The notes under the pieces: generated by a model | Database searches by the model: none | The model's input: only the letters and a program-made list of their open reading frames with translations | Told to the model about the DNA's origin: nothing | Program-made: the position numbers and the translations under genes | Shown: positions 8,306 to 15,865 of the stretch, piece after piece | How positions within the stretch are numbered: position 1 is the stretch's first letter | Layout of the letters: every line of letters starts with the position of its first letter | DNA from: Mycolicibacterium llatzerense | GTDB lineage: Bacteria > Actinomycetota > Actinomycetes > Mycobacteriales > Mycobacteriaceae | Direction of reading: 5' to 3' | Assembly: GCF_000878195.1 (NCBI RefSeq) | Contig: NZ_JXST01000045.1 | Location: 1-51,458, forward strand | DNA: 51,458 nucleotides

Positions 8306-9748
8306 GTGTACTCCTCCGGTGCGTCATGGTTCGTGTGGGTCGCGGCAATAGCGATCGGACTGCCGGTCGGCCTGATCGTCCTGACCGAGTGGCGCCGGTC
8401 CCTGATCCGCCGGCACAGTCCGCTGGCCGGGCCCGTCGGACTGCTGCGCACCTATGTGCTGCCGGTGATCGCTGTCCTGCTGCTGATGCTCAAGGTCGCC
8501 GTCGTGCCCGCCCGCGACGTGCCCATCCGGATCGTGGCGACCGTACTGGTTTTCCTGGTGCTGCTGCTGGTGCTGTCCGGCCTGAGCAACACCGTGTTCG
8601 CGAACGCCCCGGAGACCTCCTGGCGCAGCCGTATCCCGCGCATCTTTCTCGACGTGGCCCGGATGGTGCTGATCATCCTTGGCTTGGCGGTGATCTCCCG
8701 GTACATCTGGGGCAGCAACATCAAGGGCGTCTTCACCGCGGTCGGCGTCAGCTCCGTGGTCCTCGGCCTGATGCTGCAGCACTCCGTCGGCCAGATCGTG
8801 TCCGGCCTGTTCATGTTGTTCGAGCAGCCGTTCCGGATGGGCGACTGGCTCGACACGGCCGCGGCCCGGGGCCGCGTCGTGGAGGTCAACTGGCGCGCCG
8901 TCCACATCGAGTCCGGCACCGGCATACAGATCACCCCCAACTCGGTGCTGGCCGGCACGTCGTTCACCAACCTCAGCCGGCTGGCCACCTCGCACATCAC
9001 GATCACCACCACATTCGCAGCCACGGATGCGCCCGACCAGGTGTGCGCGACGCTCACCCGGATCGCCGCCGCCCTGCCGAACCGTGGCGACACCGTCGAG
9101 CCCGCCACCGTGCCCATCGGCGACCACAAGTACCGCACCACCATCGGCTTGAAATCCCCCGGGGACGACGACGCGGTACAAGCCACGTTCCTGCGCTGGG
9201 CCTGGTACGCCGCGCGCCGAGACAAACTTCATCTCGACGGTGTCGGCGACGACTACTCGACCGACAAACGCGTCGAAGCGGCACTCGAATCAGTCGCGGC
9301 GCCCGCCCTCCGACTGAACAAGGCCGACCAACAAGCGGTGGCGCCCTACGCACGCCTGATCCGGTATGGCACCGGCGAACTCATCCACACCCCCGGTGAC
9401 ATCCCCGCCACCGTCTCGGTGATCGTGTCCGGACACGTCCGACTGGCCGTGGCCACACCCGATGGGTCGATCGCAGGCGTCCGCACCCTCGACAAAGGTG
9501 CGCTGCTGGGAGTCGCCGCCTTCACCCACCAGGCCAACCTGGCCTACGTCAACGCCCTGGACGAGGTCACCCTGCTACAGATCGAGCATGACGAGATCCA
9601 ACGATTGCTGACCGACCGGCCGGTACTGTCTCGCGAGTTCGGCCGCCTCATCGATGAACGCCGCGGCGAAGCGCGGGCCACGATCAAATCAGCCGGTAAA
9701 TCGGATCGCGCCATGGTGATTCGCGATGCCGGGGTCGAGTCCCCATAG
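8306..9748 (+). CDS. MscS-family channel with C-terminal cyclic-nucleotide-binding-like domain
   Basis: A 480-residue membrane protein. Four or more hydrophobic segments occur before residue ~175; the last (AVGVSSVVLGLMLQHSVGQI, ~142-165) is the MscS pore-type helix, followed by FEQPFRMGDWL and the beta domain with NWRAVHIESGTGIQITPNS. Residues ~345-440 form a cyclic-nucleotide-binding-like barrel (YARLIRYGTGELIHTPGD; VSVIVSGHVRLAV). Its phosphate cassette reads LLGVAAFTHQANLAYVNA and lacks the Glu and Arg expected to hold the cyclic phosphate, so ligand binding may differ. GTG 8306 starts 2 nt after the upstream stop, so the two genes are probably translated together. Length agrees with Rv2434c (about 480 residues, from memory). 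Confidence 0.85.
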   Translation: MYSSGASWFVWVAAIAIGLPVGLIVLTEWRRSLIRRHSPLAGPVGLLRTYVLPVIAVLLLMLKVAVVPARDVPIRIVATVLVFLVLLLVLSGLSNTVFANAPETSWRSRIPRIFLDVARMVLIILGLAVISRYIWGSNIKGVFTAVGVSSVVLGLMLQHSVGQIVSGLFMLFEQPFRMGDWLDTAAARGRVVEVNWRAVHIESGTGIQITPNSVLAGTSFTNLSRLATSHITITTTFAATDAPDQVCATLTRIAAALPNRGDTVEPATVPIGDHKYRTTIGLKSPGDDDAVQATFLRWAWYAARRDKLHLDGVGDDYSTDKRVEAALESVAAPALRLNKADQQAVAPYARLIRYGTGELIHTPGDIPATVSVIVSGHVRLAVATPDGSIAGVRTLDKGALLGVAAFTHQANLAYVNALDEVTLLQIEHDEIQRLLTDRPVLSREFGRLIDERRGEARATIKSAGKSDRAMVIRDAGVESP

Positions 9749-9757
9749 CTCCACCCC

Positions 9758-11254
9758 TCACGCCGTGCCTGCCGCGACGCTCAAATCGCCGGCCAGTTCC
9801 CGCCGCAGCACCTTCCCGGTCGGAGAGGTCGGCAATTGGTCGCGGAACACGATGCGGTCGGGGGTTCGAGAACCGCGCAGGGCTGCGCGCACGTACTCGC
9901 GCAGCACCTCTGGATCGGGTGCGGCGCCGGCTTCCGGGACGACGACCGCGACGATGATCTGTCCCCATTCGGGGTCCGGTACGCCGACCACCGCGACGTC
10001 GCTCACCTGTGGATGCTCGACGAGGACATCCTCCAGTTCGGCGGGCGCGATGTTCTCTCCCCCGCGGATGATGGTGTCGTCCGACCGGCCGTTGATGAAC
10101 AGGAAGCCCTCGGCGTCCAGCCAGGCGAGGTCGCGGGTCGGGAACCAGCCGTTCTCGTCGAGGACCGAACCGAGGTCGGTGTATTTGCCCGACACCTGCT
10201 CGCCGCGGATGAAGAGCTCGCCGATTTCGCCCTGGCCCAACGGCTTACCGTCTTCCGCCCGGATCTCCACCTCGATCCCCGGCACCGGCCGGCCGACCGA
10301 CCCCAACCGTCGCTTGACGTCCGCGTCCGGTGACCCGTGCGCATGGCGGTGGTCCTCCGGAGTGAGGACGGCGATGGTCGAACTCGTCTCGGTCAGCCCG
10401 TAGGCGTTGACGAATCCGACTTCGGGCAACAGATCCAGGGCCCGGCGGACCAGTGGCAGCGGCACTTTCGATCCGCCGTACGCCAGGTTGCGCAAGGAAC
10501 GCGGAGCAGCGGCGCCGTGCATGAGCTCGCCGACGATGCGGTCCAACATGGTGGGCACCACCGTGCCCGACGTGACGTCTTCGGCAGCCGCCAGTCGCAG
10601 CCAGTCCGCTGCGTCGAACTTGGGCAGGTACACCATCTTTCGGCCCGCGTACAGATTCGACAAGGCCGCACTCACACCCGCGATGTGGTACGGCGGCACA
10701 CAGATCAGCGCGGCGTCCTGGGCGTCGGCGGAGTCGAATTCCACTGTGCCGGTGACGTAACTGGTCAGGTTGTGGTGGGAAAGCTCGACAGCCTTCGGCG
10801 TGCTCGTCGTGCCGGAGGTGAACAGCACGATGGCGACGTCGTCGGGGTCGGCGAATTCGGCCGCGGCCTCGGCGGCGGTCGCCGCGTCGATGAAGGCCGT
10901 CGATTCCATTGCGCGGTCGCAGGCCTCGGCGACGTCGGCGTATTCGGCGTCGTAGATCACCAAAGGATCCGGCAACCGTGCGATCAGGTCGCGCAACGCG
11001 GCCGAGCTGAGGCGGTAGTTGAGCGGCGTCAGCGGACGATTCGCCCGCGCCGACGCGAAGATCAGCAGCGGCAGCATGGCGCCGCCGGTCCCGATGTAGG
11101 CGACGCTGCCTGCACCGCAGGCCGCGACGACGCCTCCGCCGCCATCGGCGAGTTGGTTCAGTTCGTCTGTCGTCCAGCGGGTTTCACCGGAGACGACGGC
11201 GGTGCGGTCCGGGTTGGCCGACGCCGCCATGTCGAGCAGTATCGCAAGACTCAA
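9758..11254 (-). CDS. AMP-forming acyl-CoA ligase (FadD-like)
   Basis: A 498-residue adenylate-forming enzyme that would convert a carboxylic acid to its CoA thioester through an acyl-adenylate. Seen: P-loop VLFTSGTTSTPKAVELSH near residue 146, VNAYGLTETSS (A5), GWFPTRDLAWLD (A7/A8), INGRSDDTIIRGGENIAP, and the C-terminal lysine motif PTSPTGKVLRRELA near residue 481. The start is TTG 11254, supported by ACGGAG with a 6-nt spacer; it follows the second Mce-associated gene by 12 nt. It is the last gene of a three-gene minus-strand operon with two Mce-associated proteins, an association that hints at activation of an imported lipid. The substrate is unknown. Confidence 0.87.
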   Translation of the reverse strand: MSLAILLDMAASANPDRTAVVSGETRWTTDELNQLADGGGGVVAACGAGSVAYIGTGGAMLPLLIFASARANRPLTPLNYRLSSAALRDLIARLPDPLVIYDAEYADVAEACDRAMESTAFIDAATAAEAAAEFADPDDVAIVLFTSGTTSTPKAVELSHHNLTSYVTGTVEFDSADAQDAALICVPPYHIAGVSAALSNLYAGRKMVYLPKFDAADWLRLAAAEDVTSGTVVPTMLDRIVGELMHGAAAPRSLRNLAYGGSKVPLPLVRRALDLLPEVGFVNAYGLTETSSTIAVLTPEDHRHAHGSPDADVKRRLGSVGRPVPGIEVEIRAEDGKPLGQGEIGELFIRGEQVSGKYTDLGSVLDENGWFPTRDLAWLDAEGFLFINGRSDDTIIRGGENIAPAELEDVLVEHPQVSDVAVVGVPDPEWGQIIVAVVVPEAGAAPDPEVLREYVRAALRGSRTPDRIVFRDQLPTSPTGKVLRRELAGDLSVAAGTA

Positions 11255-11266
11255 CGAGGGCTCCGT

Positions 11267-11758
11267 CTAGATGGGATCGAATTTCGAAATCAGCCAATTG
11301 CCACCGCTTTTGGCCATGGTCACCCGAACGCTGCTGGCTGCCAGGCTCGGCTGCGGCCGTTCGGTGCTGCGTGTTTCCTGGTCGATGAACAACAAGACGA
11401 CGGCCGAGTCGGGACGAAGTTCGGAGACCGCGGACTGCACGACGGACGCCGTCGTCTTCACGCCGCGTTGCTTGGCGGCCGGCGCCACGATCTGCTGACT
11501 GAATTGGCTGTAATACGTCAGGAAATCGCCGGTGAGATGTGATTTGGCAGCCGAGAAGTCTTTGTCCAAGGTGTCGGGCGAATAGGACAGCAGGGCCACG
11601 GCCCCAGCTGATGCCGCGTCGATCACCGTGCGTTCGGCCGCGGCGTCGGTCTGCTTGTCGGGCCGGTACTGGGTCCAGTAGAGCGATCCGGCCAGTGCCC
11701 CCGACGCGACGACGAGCAAGGCCAGGACGATCGGCAGCCACCACTTCTTGATGATCAC
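11267..11758 (-). CDS. Mce-associated membrane protein (Mam type), short
   Basis: A 163-residue protein with one N-terminal membrane helix (WWLPIVLALLVVASGALAG, about residues 5-23) and an outward-facing domain of about 140 residues. The pattern of a helical start (AAERTVIDAASAGAVALLSY), a central TGDFLTYYSQF and a terminal SVRVTMAKSGGNWLISKF is that of Mce-associated (Mam/VirB8-like) proteins that work with Mce lipid importers. GTG 11758 overlaps the stop of the upstream Mam gene (GTGA), so translation is coupled. It lies about 37 kb from mceE/mceF at the right edge of the window. Confidence 0.82.
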   Translation of the reverse strand: MIIKKWWLPIVLALLVVASGALAGSLYWTQYRPDKQTDAAAERTVIDAASAGAVALLSYSPDTLDKDFSAAKSHLTGDFLTYYSQFSQQIVAPAAKQRGVKTTASVVQSAVSELRPDSAVVLLFIDQETRSTERPQPSLAASSVRVTMAKSGGNWLISKFDPI

Positions 11759-12528
11759 GGTACGAACTCCACCTTCGCCATCTTGAGCACGCCGCCATCG
11801 CGGTTCACCGTGACCTTCAGCCGCCATGCGCGTGGGTCGTTCTTCGCGCCTGCGGAATTGGTGACCTCCGATGTCGCGGCAACGAGCACCACCGCGGAGT
11901 CCTCGGACATCGATTGCACGGCCGTGAGGTTGACGGTGCCTTTCGTCACGACCTTGGACTCTTGTACCACTTTGACGAAATCTGTTGCCCGTGAGGTGAA
12001 ATCGGCCTTGAATTCGCCGGTGGAGCTGTCGAGGATGTGCTGCACACCCTCTTTGGCGTTGTTGAAGTCCAGCGACGTCATGTTGACCACGCCCAGCCGG
12101 GCCGCCGCGGTGAACTCGTCCGCCCGCTGACGGTCGGCCTCGACACCGTTGTGGTGCCACATGATGGCGGCACTGATCCCCAGTAGCGCGACGATCAGCA
12201 ACGCGGCCGCGCCTGCGGCAAGCACTCCACGCAGCGGCCTCCGCCGGGGCAACTCGTCGGCCGGCTCTGCGGGCTCATCCAGGAGGTCGGCGTCGGAATG
12301 GTCGGCTGCCGGCTCATCGGCTACCACCTCGGCTATCGGCGCCTCGTCGGCAGCGGCCGCCGTCTCCTGCGCCTGCCTCCGCAGCCGGATGGCTCGCGCC
12401 CGTGCGCGCGCCGCCTCGGCAGCCGCTTCGGCGGCCTCGGCCTCCGCCTCGGCTTCCTCCGCCAGGATCTCCGGATCGTCGGTCGGTGCGTGGGCTAGCT
12501 CGTCGGCCATAGCGCTCTTCGGGGTCAT
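11755..12528 (-). CDS. Mce-associated membrane protein (Mam type), long
   Basis: About 257 residues. The cytosolic N-terminal ~95 residues are highly charged and Ala/Glu/Arg rich, including a run of EAEAEAAEAAAEAARARARA, and probably form a helix or coiled coil. A membrane helix follows (GVLAAGAAALLIVALLGISAA), then a Mam-type domain (FTAAARLGVVNMTSLDFNNA, TSRATDFVKVVQESKVVTKG, WRLKVTVNRDGG). It is predicted to be a Mce transport accessory facing the cell wall. The start is uncertain: ATG 12528 is chosen, ATG 12510 is close, and ATG 12621 has a better Shine-Dalgarno (GGAGG, 5-nt spacer) but the added codons look poorly coding. First gene of the operon running to 9758. Confidence 0.8.
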   Translation of the reverse strand: MTPKSAMADELAHAPTDDPEILAEEAEAEAEAAEAAAEAARARARAIRLRRQAQETAAAADEAPIAEVVADEPAADHSDADLLDEPAEPADELPRRRPLRGVLAAGAAALLIVALLGISAAIMWHHNGVEADRQRADEFTAAARLGVVNMTSLDFNNAKEGVQHILDSSTGEFKADFTSRATDFVKVVQESKVVTKGTVNLTAVQSMSEDSAVVLVAATSEVTNSAGAKNDPRAWRLKVTVNRDGGVLKMAKVEFVP

Positions 12529-12796
12529 GAGTCGGAGTCCAGTGCCGCCGACTCGACGGACTCCGTTATGCCTACCATCCGCCATGGGCACGTCACAGCC
12601 GGACTCGCGGTGGAGCGCCATACCGGCCTCCATCGTCGTTGTGCCGCGGCAACATGGCGACCTCCTCATCCGAGCAGTAGATGCAAATGACGTTATCAGA
12701 AACGGTAATGACATTGCCATAGCGCGGCGGCCAAGCTCGATACGTGCAGCTTTACCTGCGAGAATACTATTCTCGCTGATTGTGAGTCCGGGGTGC
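12529..12796. promoter_or_regulatory. 268-bp regulatory gap with two dyads
   Basis: The gap between the FadD3-like stop and the first Mam gene (both minus strand) holds no convincing gene. Its contents are: (a) a perfect 19-bp palindrome GCGAGAATACTATTCTCGC at 12758-12776; (b) an imperfect inverted repeat with arms AATGACGTTATC (12686-12697) and GGTAATGACATT (12704-12715), 9 of 12 pairs, spacer 6 nt; and (c) a 15-bp near-palindrome GGTAATGACATTGCC at 12704-12718. The dyads probably include the operator for the Mam operon. Palindrome (a) lies 20 nt past the upstream stop and could instead be a terminator hairpin. Confidence 0.5.
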
Positions 12797-14266
12797 TCAC
12801 GCCCGCGCGCGACGCTCCAGCATCGGCCCGGCCATCGCGACCAGGGCGTCTTTGGTGACCTTGCCGGTGGCGTTCTGCGGTAGCTCATCGACGAACTCGA
12901 CGAACCGCGGCGCCTTGTACCCCGCCATCCGCTCCCGGCTCCACGTGATCAACTGCTGTTCGGTGGCCGGGGACGCGGGGACGACGAACGCCATGCCCAC
13001 CTGCCCGAGGCGATCGTCGGGAACGCCGATGACCGCGACCTGATCCACCGCCGGATGCTCGAGCAGATAGCCCTCGATCTCCGCCGGATACGCGTTGAAG
13101 CCGCCGACGATGAACATGTCCTTCTTGCGGCCGATGATGCGCAGCCGACCGTCGTCGTCGAACGATCCGAGGTCACCGGTGTGCAACCAGCCATCGGCGT
13201 CGACGGCTTCGGTAGTGGCGATCGGATCATCGAGATAGCCCGCCATCACGGTGTAGCCGCGGACCAGCACCTCGCCGTCGTCGGCGAGTCGAACCTCGAC
13301 CCCGTCCGACGGCCGGCCCACCGTGGTGGCGATGTCTTCGAACGAATCCCCCGGCCGGGACATCGTGGCCGTGCCACACTCGGTCAGCCCATATCCGGTC
13401 GCGAGGGTCTGGAAAGGCAACTCGTGCAAGACCCGGCGTACCAACTCCACCGGGATGTCGGCGGCGCCGGTGACGCCGGCCCGCAATGTCGCGAGCCTGG
13501 TCTTGTCCGGTACGGCGAGCAGTGAGTGATACAGCGTGGGCGGGCCGGGCAGCATCGTGATCCGCTCCCGTGCCACGAGTTCCACGACAGCGTCGGCATC
13601 GAAGACGGCCACCGGCAGCATCGTCGCGCCGCGGATCAGCGCCGCGACGATGCCCGCCTTGTAGCCGAAGGTATGGAAGAACGGGTTGACGATCAGGTAC
13701 CGGTCGCCTTCGCGCAGGTCGACCCGGTCGCACCATTCGGCGTACTGCCGCAGGGTCTGCCGGTGGTTCATCATCACGCCCTTGGGGCGGCCGGTGGTGC
13801 CCGACGTGTAGATGATGTCGGCGATGTCGTCACCGTCGATGTCCGGGCACTCGAAAGGTGCTGCGCTGTCGAGAAATCCCGACTTGACGTCGATGGCCGG
13901 CACGCCGGTGGGGACCGCGAAATCCTGTCCGAGGAAGCCCTTTTCCACCAGCACAGCCTTGGCACCGCTGCGCGTGATGATGTCTGCAGCTTCCTCGGTC
14001 TTGAACCGGGTGTTGACCGGGACCACAACTGCGCCGGCGGTCACCACCCCCAGCGCGGCGATCACCCACTCGGCGGAGTTGGGTGCCCAGATGGCAACCC
14101 GGTCGCCTTTGTCGACACCCAGCGCGTGGAACGCCCCGGAGGCTCGCCGGATGCGCCCCGCCAGCTCGGCGTACGACAAACGCAGCGGCCCATCGATCAG
14201 CGCCTCCGCGTCGCCGAATCTGTCGGCGGCACTCAGCGCCATTTCTGGAATCGTGCGCCAGGTCAT
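12797..14266 (-). CDS. Acyl-CoA ligase, FadD3-like
   Basis: A 489-residue adenylate-forming CoA ligase. Motifs: IIYTSGTTGRPKGVMMNH near residue 155, NPFFHTFGYKAGIVAAL, ITMLPGPPTLYHSLL, TLATGYGLTECG, ADGWLHTGDLGSFDDDG, and the C-terminal PQNATGKVTKDAL with the catalytic Lys near residue 470. Several of these strings closely resemble FadD3 of M. tuberculosis, which activates the steroid-derived bicyclic acid HIP; this is from memory. An alicyclic or polycyclic acid substrate is thus plausible, but it sits outside the known cholesterol C/D-ring gene context, so I give no symbol. ATG 14266 overlaps the upstream ligase stop by 4 nt (ATGA); the two ligases are translationally coupled. Confidence 0.87.
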   Translation of the reverse strand: MTWRTIPEMALSAADRFGDAEALIDGPLRLSYAELAGRIRRASGAFHALGVDKGDRVAIWAPNSAEWVIAALGVVTAGAVVVPVNTRFKTEEAADIITRSGAKAVLVEKGFLGQDFAVPTGVPAIDVKSGFLDSAAPFECPDIDGDDIADIIYTSGTTGRPKGVMMNHRQTLRQYAEWCDRVDLREGDRYLIVNPFFHTFGYKAGIVAALIRGATMLPVAVFDADAVVELVARERITMLPGPPTLYHSLLAVPDKTRLATLRAGVTGAADIPVELVRRVLHELPFQTLATGYGLTECGTATMSRPGDSFEDIATTVGRPSDGVEVRLADDGEVLVRGYTVMAGYLDDPIATTEAVDADGWLHTGDLGSFDDDGRLRIIGRKKDMFIVGGFNAYPAEIEGYLLEHPAVDQVAVIGVPDDRLGQVGMAFVVPASPATEQQLITWSRERMAGYKAPRFVEFVDELPQNATGKVTKDALVAMAGPMLERRARA

Positions 14267-15816
14267 GCCCGAAGTCCTTGGCGTACCAGGAACTTCTGCA
14301 CTTTTCCGCTGGCGGTCCGCGGGTAGTCCGCAACCTCGTGCAGTTCTTCGGGCCACTTCTGGCGCGCCACGCCCGTAGCCCCGAAGTGCTCGCGCACCTG
14401 CTGCAGCGTCGGCAGGACGTGGCCGGGCCGGACACGCACCACAGCAGCGACGCGCTCGCCGAGCCGGGCGTCGGGTGCGGCCACCACCACCGCGTCGGCG
14501 ATACCCGCCATACCGAGCAGCACCTCTTCGACCTCGACGGCGCTGACGTTCTCGCCGCCGCGGATGATGACATCCGATTTACGGTCGGTGATGGTGAGAT
14601 AGCCGTCGTCGTCGAGGAATCCGATGTCGCCGGTGCGGTACCAGCCGTCGTCATCGAATGCCGTCGCGGTCAGTGCGTCGTCGGTATAGCCGAGGCACAG
14701 GTCCGGGCCGCGGCTGAAAATCTCGCCGTCCTCGTTCAGCCGGATCTCCACGCCGGGCCGTGGATCGCCATCGGTGAAGAGGCGCTTGGCCTCGGGCGCG
14801 GTCGGGTGGGTGCCTGTGATCGACGGGTGTTCGGTGCTGCCGTACGCGCGGTAGACGAACACGCCGAGGTCCGACAGCCGGCGCGTCACCGCCGCCGGTA
14901 CCGACGATCCGCCCAGGCCAACGGTTTTCAGGAGGGCGCGGTGTTCGTCCGTGCAGTCGGGATGGTCGAGCAGGCTGGTCACGAAGTACGGCGGGCCGCC
15001 GCCGACCGCCAGGCCGTCGCGTTTCATCAGCGCCAGCACCTCGCCGGTATCCCAGCTGTCGCAGAGGTTGATGGGCCGCCCCTCCAGTACCGGGATCAGG
15101 AACGCCCCGACCATGCCGATGAAGTGACCGACGGGTGCGACGGTCAGTTCCTTGCCACGTTTGGTGGGGTACCCGGCGTTGAGTTGGCGCGTCTCACACA
15201 CCAGGGACTGGTGACTGTGCACGACACCTTTGGGGTTGCTCGTGGTGCCCGACGTGTAGGCGATCAGCGCCGGCGCCGCCGGGTCGACCGCCAAGGTGCC
15301 GGCCATCGGTTCCTCGGCGAGCAGGTCACCGAAGTCGCGGCCCACCACCCCGACGATCGGCACGTCGGCGCACAGATCAGCGTGGTAGGCCGGGCGGCCG
15401 GCGTTGTCTGCGGTGATGAACACCCGCGGGCCGGCATCGGCGAGGATGTGCGCCAGTTCCTTCCGGCCGTAGAAGTGCACGATCGGGACGACGACCGCGC
15501 CCAGGAACGCCGACGCCCAGAACACCGCGGCGGCTTCCATCCAATTCGGCAGCTGGAAGGCCACGACGTCGCCGGGCCCGACACCGCGTGCCCGTAGACC
15601 CGCCGCCAGCCGTCGGGCCACGCGCTCCGCCTCTGCGTAGGTACCCGACCACCCCCGGACCGCCGAGTGAATCCGGAAGTCGGCGTCGGGTGCGGACCGC
15701 AGGCCGACGGCCAGCAGGTCACCGACGGTCTCGGTGGTCCACCAGCCGTTGTCTCGGTAGCTGGCGGCGAGACCGGCGGGGACGGTGCGGTTTACGGGGC
15801 TTCGAAGACCAGTCAT
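14263..15816 (-). CDS. Acyl-CoA ligase (cyclohexanecarboxylate-CoA ligase-like)
   Basis: A 517-residue AMP-forming ligase. Seen: ALIAYTSGTTSNPKGVVHSH (P-loop, ~185), VGHFIGMVGAFLIPVL (A4 region), VYRAYGSTEHP (A5), DGWYRTGDIGFLDDDGY (A7), IIRGGENVSAVEVEE (A8) and YPRTASGKVQKFLV with the catalytic Lys near 505. The overall pattern recalls ligases for cyclohexanecarboxylate and other cyclic acids; the substrate is inferred only. ATG 15816 is chosen over ATG 15828 because a minus-strand promoter (TTGGCA, 17 bp, TACGAT) ends at 15827, which would make the transcript nearly leaderless at 15816. That promoter encloses the 19-bp palindrome at 15832-15850. The FadD3-like gene follows with a 4-nt overlap. 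Confidence 0.86.
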   Translation of the reverse strand: MTGLRSPVNRTVPAGLAASYRDNGWWTTETVGDLLAVGLRSAPDADFRIHSAVRGWSGTYAEAERVARRLAAGLRARGVGPGDVVAFQLPNWMEAAAVFWASAFLGAVVVPIVHFYGRKELAHILADAGPRVFITADNAGRPAYHADLCADVPIVGVVGRDFGDLLAEEPMAGTLAVDPAAPALIAYTSGTTSNPKGVVHSHQSLVCETRQLNAGYPTKRGKELTVAPVGHFIGMVGAFLIPVLEGRPINLCDSWDTGEVLALMKRDGLAVGGGPPYFVTSLLDHPDCTDEHRALLKTVGLGGSSVPAAVTRRLSDLGVFVYRAYGSTEHPSITGTHPTAPEAKRLFTDGDPRPGVEIRLNEDGEIFSRGPDLCLGYTDDALTATAFDDDGWYRTGDIGFLDDDGYLTITDRKSDVIIRGGENVSAVEVEEVLLGMAGIADAVVVAAPDARLGERVAAVVRVRPGHVLPTLQQVREHFGATGVARQKWPEELHEVADYPRTASGKVQKFLVRQGLRA

Positions 15817-15831
15817 GACACTGGGCATCGT

Positions 15832-15850
15832 ATTCTCCAAAATGGAGAAT
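15832..15850. promoter_or_regulatory. 19-bp palindromic operator inside a promoter (copy 1)
   Basis: ATTCTCCAAAATGGAGAAT has perfect 8-bp arms with a 3-nt centre. On the minus strand it fills the spacer between TTGGCA and TACGAT, a classic repressor position, within the 49-bp gap between the upstream P450 and the ligase. The same sequence with flanks (preceding T, following GCCA-TATC) recurs at 28132-28150, and a degenerate copy lies at 35475-35493. Confidence 0.75.
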
Positions 15851-15865
15851 GCCAATATCAGCAGC

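Noticed and set aside
12622..12888. Upstream extension of the long Mam gene toward 12888
   Set aside because: The extension overlaps the end of the FadD3-like gene and the palindromes and has a poor third-position GC pattern; the known family N-terminus begins near 12510-12528.
12797..14266. Naming this ligase fadD3 and the island a cholesterol C/D-ring cluster
   Set aside because: Resemblance to FadD3 is good, but none of the known KstR2-regulon partner genes or the KstR2-type CAAG-x2-CTTG box was seen nearby.
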